From: Spirochaetaceae bacterium bin103
GTDB lineage: Bacteria > Spirochaetota > Spirochaetia > SZUA-6 > Bin103
Direction: 5' to 3'
DNA length: 64,000 bases
Assembly: GCA_002238925.1 (NCBI GenBank)
Contig: MPNH01000001.1
Coordinates: 124,001-188,000, forward strand
The notes beneath the pieces were generated by a model. It was not told the origin of the DNA and ran no database searches. It worked only from the letters and a program-made list of their open reading frames with translations. How positions within the stretch are numbered: the stretch's first letter is position 1; each line of letters opens with the position of its first letter. A program made the position numbers and the translations under genes. Below are positions 28,344 through 38,571 of the stretch, piece by piece.

Positions 28344-29865
28344 CTCGCGCCGCGCGGTACTTTCGCTGATGGCATGTACGGCCCTGTCGCGCGTGCTCGG
28401 GTTCGTCCGCGTCGCCGTGATCGGTGCCGTGTTTGGCGCCACCGGAGTGGCCGATGTGCTCAACGCGGTATTCATGATCCCCAACAACCTGCGCAAACTG
28501 CTCGCCGAGGGCGCGCTGTCGTCGGCCCTGATCCCGGAGTTGGCGCGCGCGCTGCAGAGCCGGCGCGACGGCGCGGATGATCGTGAAGCACGGATCCTGA
28601 TTCGCCGGGTGCTGACCCTGCTTACGGTCACGGTGTTGGTGGTGGTGACGCTGGCCGTGCTGTTCGCGCGCCCGGTCGTGGAGGTGATGCTGGAGTTCCC
28701 GGAAGCGTGGAAAATGGAGCTTGCCGCCGAGCTGTTCCGGCTGGTGTTCCCCTACCTGCTGCTGGTCAGCGTGGGGGCGGTATTGATGGCGGTCCTCAAC
28801 TGCCACGACGTGTTTGTCGTGCCCGCCCTGGCGCCGCTGCTGTTCTCGGTCAACGTGATCGCGGCGATCGTTCTGTTTCACCGCCATTGGGGGTTGCTGG
28901 CGGCGGGTATCGGCATCCTCGCCGGCGGCATCGGTGGGGTAGTGGGGCAGTTGCCGCTGTTCCTGCGGCGCGGCTACGACCTGCGTCCCGACTGGCGCTG
29001 GTCCGACCCCCGTGTGCGCCGCATCGTGCGCCAGTGGGTGCCGGTGGTGGCATCGGCTTCGATTTTCGCGATCACACAACAGGTGGCGCTGGTATTCGCC
29101 TCCGGGCTGGAAGATGGCAGCACCTCGGCGCTGGCCAACGCGCTGGTATTCTGGCAGCTCCCGTTCGGCATTCTCTCGGTGTCGGTCGTTACCGCCCACT
29201 TTCCCCGTATGAGCCGCCATGCCGCTGCCGGCGACGGCGAGGCGCTGCGCGAGACCTTCGCGAAAGCGCTGCGGTTGATCGTAGCGCTGATGCTGCCGCC
29301 GGCCGTGTTCTACCTGTTCTTCGGCGAGCAGGTGATTCAGGTTGCGCTCGAGCGCATGACGTTTACCGCGGTCGGGACGCGGCTCGCGAGCCGCGTGCTC
29401 ACCGGCTATACGGTGGGGTTGCTGAGCGTCGCGGCGTTCAACTTTGCACAACGGTACTTCTACGCGATCGCGGACTACCGGACGCCGTTTTTGGTCTCTC
29501 TCGCGGTGGCGGCAATCGACATCCCGCTGGCCATCCTACTCAAGGAAACCGGCCTGCGGGTTGCCGGTTTGGCGGTTGCCAACTCAATCGCGTTTACGGC
29601 CGGTGCCGCCATCCTGTTGGCGGTGGCGCGCAGCCGGTTGCAGCGGTTGGCAGGAGCGCAGCCGGTCAGCTACGGGGTCCGGGTGGTGACCGCCAACGGC
29701 GCCTTGGCGGTACTGCTGGCGGGCCTCGCAACGGTCACCGGTACCTGGTGGCAGACCGGCAGCACCTGGCAGAACGCCGCACTGATATGTTCGATCGGAG
29801 CGCTCGCGGTGGGCGTTACCCTGGCGCTCTACCGGGTGCTGCGGCTGGCGTGGTGGCAGCTCTAA
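28270..29865 (+). CDS. murJ: Lipid II flippase MurJ (start uncertain)
   Basis: MurJ flips the peptidoglycan precursor lipid II across the inner membrane. The sequence shows MACTALSRVLGFVRVAVIGAVFG at the start, IPNNLRKLLAEGALSSALIPEL, and about 14 membrane segments. The only upstream standard start codon in frame is TTG 28270, which overlaps tgt by 74 bases and adds about 33 residues not typical of MurJ. ATG 28369 would remove part of the first membrane helix. A strong GGGAGG sits near 28320, but the codons 6-9 bases after it are not standard starts. Its stop lies one base from the end of greA on the other strand. Confidence 0.9.
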   Translation: MATARSLRSGAAFWPIISGRTTTDSSRRAVLSLMACTALSRVLGFVRVAVIGAVFGATGVADVLNAVFMIPNNLRKLLAEGALSSALIPELARALQSRRDGADDREARILIRRVLTLLTVTVLVVVTLAVLFARPVVEVMLEFPEAWKMELAAELFRLVFPYLLLVSVGAVLMAVLNCHDVFVVPALAPLLFSVNVIAAIVLFHRHWGLLAAGIGILAGGIGGVVGQLPLFLRRGYDLRPDWRWSDPRVRRIVRQWVPVVASASIFAITQQVALVFASGLEDGSTSALANALVFWQLPFGILSVSVVTAHFPRMSRHAAAGDGEALRETFAKALRLIVALMLPPAVFYLFFGEQVIQVALERMTFTAVGTRLASRVLTGYTVGLLSVAAFNFAQRYFYAIADYRTPFLVSLAVAAIDIPLAILLKETGLRVAGLAVANSIAFTAGAAILLAVARSRLQRLAGAQPVSYGVRVVTANGALAVLLAGLATVTGTWWQTGSTWQNAALICSIGALAVGVTLALYRVLRLAWWQL

Positions 29866-29866
29866 T

Positions 29867-32572
29867 CTAATTGTCGGAGGACACCGTCTCCAGCTGCGCA
29901 ATCTTGTCGATACTGTCGATCCGATAACGAAAGTCCTTGTTGTTGATGGTGAACTCAAGCTCATCGTTGGCACGATGATTCCAGAGTTCGACTCCGAGCG
30001 GCGACAGGTATGAAATGATGTTCCGGTTCGGATCAGATTCCCACGGTCCGAGGATCACGTACTGCTCGCTGGAATTGCTCTCTATGTTAGTCAGATTGAC
30101 GCGGGTGCCGAACGAAATCTTCGCGTCGTTGGCATCGGCAAGGTCGAAAATCTGTGCATTCTGCAGGTCCTCCTGCAGGCGCGACACGGAGTTCTTGAGT
30201 TGCTCCTGCTTCTCGAGAGCGGCCTTGTACTCCGCATTCTCACGCAGATCGCCCTTCTGCAAAGCAAGTCCGATCTCCTTCGAATTCTCGGGAATATCGA
30301 CTTCCAGGATGTCGCGCAACTCGCGTTGCCGCCCCTCGTAGCCGGCGCGCGTTACCAGCAGGCCAAGGCGGACGGTCTCCTTGTCAGCTTCGTTGGCAAA
30401 ACGATAGTCGGGAAAGCGCTCCTTGATCTGCTGCCGAACCCGCAGCTTGATGGACGGATCGAGTTCCTTCACATCTTCGACGAGCGTGTAGATGCGAGTG
30501 ATCGACTCTTCCGTAGCCTGCGCGATGAATTCGTCGAGGCGGCTCTCCTTGAACAGGTAGTCGGCGATCTGCCGATTCAGCTTACGGTTGATCTGAGGAT
30601 CTCGCTTGTTGCCAATATCGCGGTAGGTGAGGTCGAGCAGGTGAATCATGCCAATGAGCACCTTCTCCGGCCGGATTTCATGCTTGGCGAGCCACCCGAC
30701 ATCGCTCTCGTTGCGGACCAGCCATACGAACGGCAGCCGATACTCGCGATACTCGTCGACAATATCGGAGATCAATTCGGCTACCACCTCGGCATGCTCC
30801 GAGGTATTCAGGGTGTCTACAATCTGGCGGATCGGATGAAACAGGAAGATGCGTGCGTAGACGTGTGGCCAGGCACCGATCTCATTGTGAACATGGGTCA
30901 GAAAGTCGCGCGCCAGCGCGGCGCTGTCGAGGGTCCCGAACACGTATTCGAGGTCGTCGATGTCGGCGAACAGGTCGGCAAACGCCAGGCGCGTGTTGGG
31001 ATCCAGGTAGGGGTAGTCGCGGTTCAGCCGCTCGACGATCAACAAGCTGGCAATAGTGTTTTCGATCTGGCCCGACGATGCCTTCAGGAAACCGGCGAAA
31101 TACTGGGACATGTCACCGAGATACTCGGAATCGGGCTGCGCCAAATCAAGGAACTCGTGCAGCGTCTGCACCCGGCTCAGGAAGGTCTTGGCCGAGCGGA
31201 ACTTGTTGAACGTCTTTTCCTCGAAGGAAATAGGTCGATCGCGGACCGAGTACTGGTCGAGTTTTCCGGACGGGCTGCCGAACGCCGAATCAGTCTTCAG
31301 AATGCGCCGTGCCGTGGTGCTCCACTTGGTCCACTCGCTGGGCGTCAGGACGCGCGGTACCAGTTCCGCCTTGATGCGCTTCATGTCGGCCGCGTTGTTG
31401 AAGCTCTTGATGATGGTACGCAGGGCCCAAGACGGATCCTCCTTGACCTTCTCCTTGACCTTGTCGCGCGGAGTCGTTGCAAGGATTACCCAGATATGGT
31501 CGTCGGCCAGAATGTGCAGCGCGCTGACCGCCATCTTCAATGACATTCGGTGACCGCGTTTCTTCAGAAAGTCGATTACAAACTGATCGTCCTTGATGGA
31601 CTTGATACGGCCCAGCCCCCATGCTCGATGAAACACGTAGTTGCCTTCATCGAAATTGATGTGTTTCTCGAAGTCGGCAATCGCTTCGTGTACGTTGCGC
31701 CACGACTGGCTCAAGTTGGAGACCTTGATGTAGTCGTCCAGGTGACTGTGTCCGGCATACCGATTGGTATAGACATCGACCAGTTCGGCGCGCGCTCCGT
31801 TGTTCTTGGGGTCGTGGTTGAGAATCCGTTTCAGAATGTCGACTGACGCGTCCCAGTGCTCTGCCTCGCGGTAGTGCGGGTACAGCGCCTCCAGCAGAGC
31901 TATCGCGCGATCGCCGCCAAGCGCCCGTGAAACACGCGCTTCGATCTGCATGAAGCCCTCCAAATCGTCCGGCTGAAGCTCGATGAGTTTCGCCCAGACC
32001 TGCTTGATTGGAGATAGCTGCCGGCGATTGATATAACGGTGCAGGGCTTTCTTGTAGTACGAGATGGCACCGTCGAGATCGCTTTCTTCCTCGCGTTTTT
32101 CGGCAAGCGCGCGGACCGTGTCGGCATCCTCGAAGTCGACCTTGATGAGGCGCTCCCAGATTTCGTGTTGGCGCTCCTGGTCGCCCGTCTTTCCATACGT
32201 ATCTGCCAACGTGCGCAGCGCGAACTTGTTCTCGCCGTGGGCCAGTATGCCAGTGCACAGGTACTGCACAATGTTCCACTTGGTACTGTCCACGAACATG
32301 TTCGTCAATACGACCAGGTTGGAGTCGTCGACGATGCGTTTGCCCAGGGTCAGAGTACCAGCCAGATACAATGCGATGATGCTGTCCCGGCTGGCCTGCA
32401 GATGTTCGTCGCAGATACCCTGAACCTCATCCTGAACGCCCTGTTCGTTGGCCTCGCGCAGCAGGTCGTCAAGCTCATGGAAATTGGACGTCGTGTAGCC
32501 GTTCAACGACGCACGCGTCCATTTCTCTTCGTTGAGCATCTCTCCGATTCGATCGATTAGCGTTTGTGTCAT
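29867..32572 (-). CDS. greA: Long-form transcription elongation factor GreA
   Basis: The last 135 or so residues (about 767-901) are a complete GreA: LALQKGDLRENAEYKAALEKQ carries the acidic coiled-coil tip (GDL-ENAEY), followed by FDLADANDAKISFGTRVNL and the FKBP-like domain. GreA rescues backtracked RNA polymerase by stimulating transcript cleavage. The first 760 residues are mainly helical and TPR-like (for example LRTLADTYGKTGDQERQHEIWERLI). Such giant GreA proteins are known in spirochaetes, and the role of the extension is unclear. Codon use looks less GC-extreme than in neighbouring genes. An upstream TPR gene on the same strand ends 68 bases before the start. Confidence 0.93.
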   Translation of the reverse strand: MTQTLIDRIGEMLNEEKWTRASLNGYTTSNFHELDDLLREANEQGVQDEVQGICDEHLQASRDSIIALYLAGTLTLGKRIVDDSNLVVLTNMFVDSTKWNIVQYLCTGILAHGENKFALRTLADTYGKTGDQERQHEIWERLIKVDFEDADTVRALAEKREEESDLDGAISYYKKALHRYINRRQLSPIKQVWAKLIELQPDDLEGFMQIEARVSRALGGDRAIALLEALYPHYREAEHWDASVDILKRILNHDPKNNGARAELVDVYTNRYAGHSHLDDYIKVSNLSQSWRNVHEAIADFEKHINFDEGNYVFHRAWGLGRIKSIKDDQFVIDFLKKRGHRMSLKMAVSALHILADDHIWVILATTPRDKVKEKVKEDPSWALRTIIKSFNNAADMKRIKAELVPRVLTPSEWTKWSTTARRILKTDSAFGSPSGKLDQYSVRDRPISFEEKTFNKFRSAKTFLSRVQTLHEFLDLAQPDSEYLGDMSQYFAGFLKASSGQIENTIASLLIVERLNRDYPYLDPNTRLAFADLFADIDDLEYVFGTLDSAALARDFLTHVHNEIGAWPHVYARIFLFHPIRQIVDTLNTSEHAEVVAELISDIVDEYREYRLPFVWLVRNESDVGWLAKHEIRPEKVLIGMIHLLDLTYRDIGNKRDPQINRKLNRQIADYLFKESRLDEFIAQATEESITRIYTLVEDVKELDPSIKLRVRQQIKERFPDYRFANEADKETVRLGLLVTRAGYEGRQRELRDILEVDIPENSKEIGLALQKGDLRENAEYKAALEKQEQLKNSVSRLQEDLQNAQIFDLADANDAKISFGTRVNLTNIESNSSEQYVILGPWESDPNRNIISYLSPLGVELWNHRANDELEFTINNKDFRYRIDSIDKIAQLETVSSDN

Positions 32573-32640
32573 CAGTTGTTACTCCGCTTGTTCCTTAGTC
32601 CCGTTGTTCAAAATTGGCCCATTGCGATCCGGACTGTCCG

Positions 32641-33660
32641 CTAGGCCACGTACTGTTGATGTATGTCCGCATCCAGGATCTTGATACGGCGCAACACATC
32701 TGCGATTTTCGTTGGTTGTTCCCGCGTGCAGCGGTAGTGCTCGATCAGCCAGAAATACCGGTTCAGAAGGCGCGGCAGGAGGGCGCCGCCGGCAGCCTCA
32801 CGATCTGCCCCCGCGGTGCGCCCCACTGCTGCCGGCGGGCGCAGACCGAGCCGTTGCTCAAGTTCGAATATGGATTGCAGCAGTTGTCCATATTCCAATG
32901 GGCCCAGCTCCCTGGTCACGCTGAACGCTCCGAGCAGAGTGCCATAGACGGGAATCCACTCGCCGATGGCGTCGGTGACGCCAGCGGTTCTGACCGCCGC
33001 CGCGAGCCTCTTGATCAAGGCAGAATCGAGCCGTTCGACGGGGACTTCCGCTGCTCCGCGATAGAACGCCTCGCGGAAGAACACCTGCGCGGCGCGGTCC
33101 TCGCCGACCAGTGAGTAGCAATCGGCGAGTTCGGCCAGCAGGGGAGCCCAGTCACGATCCAGCTTGCGCGCCCGCTCCAGGTGGGAAACGGCATTGACGA
33201 AGTCGCCCATTGCCTTGTATGCGTGCCCTATGAGCAGCAGCCGGCGCGTCTCGGGGCGCGGGCGCTGATATCGGTCGTTGGCGGCGGCGCGGTTATCCGG
33301 AGGTCCGCACTTGCGCAGGTATTCGACCGCCCTGGCATGGACGTAGTACTTGATGTCCTGGCAGCACCGCTCCGGCAGGTCTTCGATGCGGGCCGCGAAG
33401 CCGCGAAATGCGGCCCACTGATCGAGCAGATAAGCGGCACGGTCACACTCCTCAAGGTCCTCTAGACGTCGGCGCCGCTCGCCCCAGAACCGAACACTCT
33501 TGAGGGTGGCGGTGACGCCTTCGTACTCGACGTCGAGTTCAAGGGCGCGTTCCAACAATCTGGCTGCATTTCCAAACGCACCGACTCGCAGCTTCGCATA
33601 CGCGCCGTTGACCAAGTGCGCGATGTCATTCGTTTCGAACGTAAGCTGGCGGTCGGTCAT
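32641..33660 (-). CDS. TPR-containing protein upstream of greA, function unknown
   Basis: From the ATG at 33660 the protein has 339 residues; the frame reaches 33678 but MTDRQLTFETND is the better start. Helical repeats are visible: AYAKLRVGAFGNAARLLERALELDVEY (N-terminal) and LLLIGHAYKAMGDFVNAVSHLERARKLD (middle). The last third (YGTLLGAFSVTRELGPLEYGQL, LPRLLNRYFWLIEHYR) has no family I recognise. There is no signal peptide or membrane segment, so it is cytoplasmic. It lies upstream of greA in the same direction, so the pair are probably co-transcribed; a link to GreA's helical extension is inference only. Confidence 0.7.
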   Translation of the reverse strand: MTDRQLTFETNDIAHLVNGAYAKLRVGAFGNAARLLERALELDVEYEGVTATLKSVRFWGERRRRLEDLEECDRAAYLLDQWAAFRGFAARIEDLPERCCQDIKYYVHARAVEYLRKCGPPDNRAAANDRYQRPRPETRRLLLIGHAYKAMGDFVNAVSHLERARKLDRDWAPLLAELADCYSLVGEDRAAQVFFREAFYRGAAEVPVERLDSALIKRLAAAVRTAGVTDAIGEWIPVYGTLLGAFSVTRELGPLEYGQLLQSIFELEQRLGLRPPAAVGRTAGADREAAGGALLPRLLNRYFWLIEHYRCTREQPTKIADVLRRIKILDADIHQQYVA

Positions 33661-33681
33661 GCGGAAATGGTATCTCACAAC

Positions 33682-33708
33682 AGTATAGTGAACCGCCCGT
33701 TACGTCAA
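33682..33708 (-). promoter_or_regulatory. Candidate promoter for the TPR-greA pair
   Basis: Read on the minus strand, TTGACG (33708-33703) is followed by TATACT (33687-33682) with a short 15-base spacer. TATACT matches TATAAT at five of six positions, and the site lies about 22 bases before the TPR gene's ATG. Confidence 0.42.
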
Positions 33709-33777
33709 TCCGGGCGGCGCCCCTCTCACCGACGCCCCTTGTCGCGGTGTGGCAACCGGTCTAACCTGACCGTGGTC

Positions 33778-34485
33778 ATGGCTGAGTCGCCGCGATTCTC
33801 CCGGTTTCTGCGCCACACGTCGGGAACGGCGGGCCCGGTGGTGGCCCCGTCGCTGCTGGCCGCGGACAGCGGCAATCTGGCCGCGGCGCTCGAGCTTGCC
33901 GAACGCGCACGCGCCGAGTGGATTCACATCGACGTCATGGATGGGGTGTTCGTACCGCCGATCTCGTTTGGCGCAAACACGGTAGCCGCGCTGCGCCGGC
34001 GTACCGGCGTGTTCCTCGACGTGCACTTGATGACGGTGCATCCGGAGCGCCACGTCGCGCAGTTCGTGGATGCCGGCGCCGACCTGGTTACCGTTCACCT
34101 CGAGACCGCGGGCCATGCCCACCGGACCCTGCAGGCGATCCGCGCCGCCGGCGCCGCGGCCGGGATCGCGGTTGTCCCCTCGACTCCGGCCGCGCTGCTG
34201 GGCGAGCTCTGGGACGAGGTCGACCTGGTGCTCGTCATGACCGTGAATCCGGGCTTCGGAGGCCAGCGGCTCATACCGCGCTGCGTGCGCAAGGTCGAAC
34301 AGGTGGCGGGCGCACGCCGGCAGGCGGGGGCGCGGTTTCTCATTCAGGTGGACGGCGGCGTCAACCGGGACACCGCGCCGGACCTGCGCCGCTCCGGCGC
34401 CGACGTGCTGGTGGCCGGCACCGCCTTCTACGGCGCCGCGGATCCCGCCGCGGTAGTCCGCGACCTGTCCGCGGCGGGCCGGTGA
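33778..34485 (+). CDS. rpe: Ribulose-phosphate 3-epimerase
   Basis: Rpe interconverts ribulose-5-phosphate and xylulose-5-phosphate in the pentose phosphate pathway. TIM-barrel motifs are intact: VAPSLLAAD (N-terminal Ser), WIHIDVMDGVFVPPISFG (metal His and Asp), LDVHLMTVHPERH, VMTVNPGFGGQ, and IQVDGGVNRDTAPDL with the second catalytic Asp. The length of 235 residues is normal. ATG 33778 is chosen; a GTG two codons earlier is possible. It is followed with no gap by dtd (rpe stop at 34485, dtd ATG at 34486). Confidence 0.94.
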   Translation: MAESPRFSRFLRHTSGTAGPVVAPSLLAADSGNLAAALELAERARAEWIHIDVMDGVFVPPISFGANTVAALRRRTGVFLDVHLMTVHPERHVAQFVDAGADLVTVHLETAGHAHRTLQAIRAAGAAAGIAVVPSTPAALLGELWDEVDLVLVMTVNPGFGGQRLIPRCVRKVEQVAGARRQAGARFLIQVDGGVNRDTAPDLRRSGADVLVAGTAFYGAADPAAVVRDLSAAGR

Positions 34486-34959
34486 ATGCGGGCGGTGGTG
34501 CAGCGCGTAATTTCCTGCGAGGTGCGCGCGCACGAGGGCGGCCCCGGCGGCCCGGCGCCGTCCTTCCGTGCGCGCATCGGGCGCGGGTTGCTGGTATTCC
34601 TCGCCGTGGCGGCGGAGGACGGAGCCGACGACCTGGCCTACCTGGCGAACAAGATCGCGGGCCTCAGGGTGTTCTCCGATGCCGAGGGTCGGATGGAGCG
34701 CTCGGTAGCGGACGTTGGCGGCGAGGTGCTCGTGGTGTCGCAGTTCACGCTGTACGGCGACGTGCGGCGCGGACGGCGGCCCTATTTCGGTCGCGCCGCC
34801 GATCCCGATGCGGCTGCGGCGCAGTACGAGGCGCTGATCAACCGTTTGCGGCAGCAGGGATTGCGGGTGGCGAGCGGTCGCTTTCAGACGCACATGCTCG
34901 TGGATGCGGTCAACGACGGACCGGTCACCATCCTGCTCGATTCAGAGCGCGTGTTCTGA
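34486..34959 (+). CDS. dtd: D-aminoacyl-tRNA deacylase
   Basis: Dtd hydrolyses D-amino acids wrongly attached to tRNA. The 157-residue protein begins MRAVVQRVISCEV as in the family, has LVVSQFTLYGD (the conserved SQFTL-GD motif) in the middle, and ends with VDAVNDGPVTILLDS, where the Gly-Pro pair is the chiral-proofreading element. It starts immediately after the rpe stop. A slightly longer loop (HEGGPGGPAPSFRARI) is inserted after the first strand. Confidence 0.94.
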   Translation: MRAVVQRVISCEVRAHEGGPGGPAPSFRARIGRGLLVFLAVAAEDGADDLAYLANKIAGLRVFSDAEGRMERSVADVGGEVLVVSQFTLYGDVRRGRRPYFGRAADPDAAAAQYEALINRLRQQGLRVASGRFQTHMLVDAVNDGPVTILLDSERVF

Positions 34960-34965
34960 CCTCGT

Positions 34966-34989
34966 GACGTGCATTGGGGACGTGCATTG
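34966..34989 (+). repeat. Short tandem direct repeat in the dtd-recA gap
   Basis: GACGTGCATTG occurs at 34966-34976 and again at 34979-34989, a 13-base period, just after the dtd stop. It could be a regulatory half-site pair or a slippage product. Confidence 0.7.
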
Positions 34990-35035
34990 AGGGGGCCGGC
35001 AGCAGCCGTGGCGGACGTGCGCGGCGGCCAATCAA

Positions 35036-35064
35036 TTGACCTCGAGGTGCCTGCGGCGTACCAT
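35036..35064 (+). promoter_or_regulatory. Candidate recA promoter
   Basis: TTGACC (35036-35041) and TACCAT (35059-35064) are spaced by 17 bases, 119 bases before the recA ATG. Further down, TATAAC at 35103-35108 is a possible alternative -10 element, with a poor -35. I see no clear LexA-type palindrome. Confidence 0.38.
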
Positions 35065-35182
35065 TCCGGAGCACCGTTTGAAGCGCCAGCCCTGACTGCG
35101 CCTATAACATAAGTACCAACATTATGAAGTGGACGATCCGCGCCGCCATCGAGGCGGTCCGCGGGCCGTCCCGGGAGGAAGC

Positions 35183-36295
<1,113 letters not shown>

Positions 36296-36366
36296 CCGCC
36301 GCCGCCGGCCGCCGCGTGTGCGGCTTGACGGCACGCCGGGAATACGCGTTACCATCCCGTAAGGCC

Positions 36367-37209
36367 ATGTCGACAGCGTACGACCAGACCAACGGGCGCG
36401 CCTCGCCCCAGTTGCCGTTCGTGGGCAGCGGGGCGTCCGGCGAGCCGTTCGAAGACGTCAGCTTCCAACTGCACGACTTCGAAGGCCCGCTCGACCTCCT
36501 GCTGCACCTGATCCAGCGCGCCGAGGTCAACGTCTACGACATTCCCATTGCCGAGATTACCGATCAGTACCTGCGCTACGTCGCGTCCTCGGCCGCCCAA
36601 ACCGGGGATCCGCAGCGCCGTCTCGAGCACCTCACGCACTTCCAGGTCATGGCCGCTACGCTGTTGCACATCAAGTCGCGCATGCTGCTGCCGCTGCCGT
36701 ACACCGACGACGAGCCGTACGAGGACCCGCGCCGGGAGCTTGTCGAGCAACTGCTGGAATACCAGCGTTTCAAGCGGCTCAGCGAGATACTGGCGCAACA
36801 TCAGCAGGAGGCACACTGGATCATCACGCGCACCGAACCGAGGCTGTTGCCCGGCCCCCTGGAGCCGGACGATGAACCGGAAGTGCAGCTTTCGCCCGAC
36901 GACCTGCTGGCCGCGTTCAAGAAGATCGTGGCGGCAATCGGCGGCGAGCAGCTCACCAGCCTGTACGAAGAGTTTACCGTGAATGAGAAGATCGCCCTGG
37001 TGTACGAGCGGTTGGCACTGACCCACGCGTTCTCGTTCCTCGAGCTGGTGCGCGGCGGATCGGCGCTGGAGATTATCTGCGCGTTCTGGGCGGTGCTCGA
37101 ACTGGCCAAGAGCCAGTCAATAGTGGTAGTGCAACGCCAACAGTTCGCAACGATCACGGTAGAACGGCGCGGCACTACAACCGTGGCGGTGGCTGAGCCC
37201 GGCCCGTGA
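36367..37209 (+). CDS. scpA: Segregation and condensation protein ScpA
   Basis: ScpA is the kleisin that bridges SMC heads and works with ScpB in chromosome condensation. From ATG 36367 it has 280 residues. The N-terminal signature FEGPLDLLLHLIQRAEVNVYDIPI is followed by ITDQYLRYV and MAATLLHIKSRMLLP. The C-terminal winged helix (AFSFLELVRGGSALEIICAFWAVLELAK) binds the SMC cap. The frame is open far upstream inside recA, but only 36367 gives a sensible start. It overlaps scpB by four bases (GTGA). The smc gene is not in view. Confidence 0.94.
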   Translation: MSTAYDQTNGRASPQLPFVGSGASGEPFEDVSFQLHDFEGPLDLLLHLIQRAEVNVYDIPIAEITDQYLRYVASSAAQTGDPQRRLEHLTHFQVMAATLLHIKSRMLLPLPYTDDEPYEDPRRELVEQLLEYQRFKRLSEILAQHQQEAHWIITRTEPRLLPGPLEPDDEPEVQLSPDDLLAAFKKIVAAIGGEQLTSLYEEFTVNEKIALVYERLALTHAFSFLELVRGGSALEIICAFWAVLELAKSQSIVVVQRQQFATITVERRGTTTVAVAEPGP

Positions 37210-37796
37210 GCCAGGCCGTGGACGCTTCCGGGTCCAGTTCCGCCGCCCCACCGTCAGCACTGGAACAGCAGAGCAGACTGGTGGAGGGCATTCTGATTGT
37301 CGAGGCCGAGCCGCAGAGTACCGAGCGGTTGGCGCGCCTCACCGGGATTGCGTCCGACGCGGTGCGTGCCGCGGTGGCGGAGGTGCAGCGCCGCTACGAG
37401 GATCCTGAGCACGGGGTCCAGGTGCTGGAGGTGGCGGGCGGCTACACCCTGGTTCCCAAACCGGAGTTGTGGCCGTGGCTGCGGAGCCACTACGGGCGCC
37501 TCTCGCGTGGCAACCTGTCGCGCGCGGCGCTGGAGACGCTGGCCATTGTCGCCTACTCGCAGCCGATCACCCGCAGCGAGATCGAGAGCATTCGCGGGGT
37601 CTCCGCGGACGGGATGGTTCGCCTGCTTGGCGAACGCAACCTGATCCGCGAGGTGGGCCGTAAGGACGCTCCCGGCCGGCCGATTCAATACGGCACGTCG
37701 GGCGAGTTCTTGAGGGCCTTCGGGCTCACTTCCATAGCCGACCTGCCAAAGCTGGCGGAGGCCGACCGGGCGAAGTTCACGCTTCCCGATGGCTGA
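37206..37796 (+). CDS. scpB: Segregation and condensation protein ScpB
   Basis: ScpB is the winged-helix dimer partner of ScpA. The 196-residue protein starts with GTG at 37206 in the scpA stop. Typical segments are LVEGILIVEAEPQSTERLARLTG, LSRAALETLAIVAYSQPITRSEIESIRGV (the strongest family signature), and LIREVGRKDAPGRPIQYGTS. It ends overlapping the next gene's ATG by eight bases, so scpA, scpB, the pseudouridine synthase and cmk look like one transcript. Confidence 0.95.
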   Translation: MSQAVDASGSSSAAPPSALEQQSRLVEGILIVEAEPQSTERLARLTGIASDAVRAAVAEVQRRYEDPEHGVQVLEVAGGYTLVPKPELWPWLRSHYGRLSRGNLSRAALETLAIVAYSQPITRSEIESIRGVSADGMVRLLGERNLIREVGRKDAPGRPIQYGTSGEFLRAFGLTSIADLPKLAEADRAKFTLPDG

Positions 37797-38571
37797 CGCG
37801 CGGGCGGTGCCGGCCAGACCGAGCGCCCGGTCGGATGGCGGCGTGCCGCTGCGGCTGCAGGTCTTCCTTGCCCGCGCCGGCGTGGCGTCGCGGCGTGCCT
37901 GCGAGCAGCTCATCGCGAGCGGGCGGGTGGCGGTGAACGGCGAGCTGGTCACGGTTCAGGGCTGCACAGTGGCGCCGGGAGACCGGGTAACCGTAAACGG
38001 CAGCGTGGTGGCGGCCGCACGCAGGGAAGCGTACTTCGCCCTGCACAAGCCGGCCGGCTACCTGTGCACGAATGCCGACCCACGCGGGCGCCGCCTGGCG
38101 CGTGATCTGCTCCCGGCCGATGCCGGCCGATTGTTCCACGTGGGACGGCTGGATCTGGCTTCGAGCGGGTTGATCCTGTTTTGCAACGACGGCCAGCTGG
38201 CGGTTCGGGTCACCCACCCGAGATACGGGGTGGAGAAGGAGTACGAAGTTGCCACCGCACGCCCGGTGCCTACCGCCGTACTGGAGCGATATCGCAGCGG
38301 CTGGTCCATTGGCGGTACCACCTACACACTGGCCGGCTACCGCCGGTGCGCCGGCAACCGCGTGACGCTGATCCTGACCGAGGGACGCAATCGCGAGATC
38401 CGGCGGGTGTTGGCGCACGCCGGCGTGCCGGTGCGCCGGCTCGTGCGGGTACGCATCGGCCCGGTCACCCTGGACGGAATCGCATCCGGGGCCTGGCGCC
38501 CCTTGCACCCGCGGGAGGTGGCGTGGTTTCTCGCGCGCCGGGCGCGCGCAGTGGACGGACGGGCCGCGTGA
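37789..38571 (+). CDS. RsuA/RluB-family rRNA pseudouridine synthase
   Basis: The 260-residue protein opens with an S4 RNA-binding domain (LQVFLARAGVASRRACEQLIASGRVAVNG). The catalytic domain follows, with ALHKPAGYLCT and HVGRLDLASSGLILFCNDG, where the Asp of GRLD is the catalytic residue. RNREIRRVLAHAG-like sequence and LVRVRIGPVTLDG complete the family pattern. These enzymes modify 16S or 23S rRNA; the exact uridine cannot be told from the sequence. A place next to scpB is common in bacteria and favours RluB. It overlaps scpB by eight bases and cmk by four (GTGA). Confidence 0.92.
   Translation: MADARAVPARPSARSDGGVPLRLQVFLARAGVASRRACEQLIASGRVAVNGELVTVQGCTVAPGDRVTVNGSVVAAARREAYFALHKPAGYLCTNADPRGRRLARDLLPADAGRLFHVGRLDLASSGLILFCNDGQLAVRVTHPRYGVEKEYEVATARPVPTAVLERYRSGWSIGGTTYTLAGYRRCAGNRVTLILTEGRNREIRRVLAHAGVPVRRLVRVRIGPVTLDGIASGAWRPLHPREVAWFLARRARAVDGRAA

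Noticed and set aside
36325-36355. TTGACG-TACCAT as a promoter for scpA
   Set aside because: The spacer is 19 bases and the predicted start would lie almost on the ATG.
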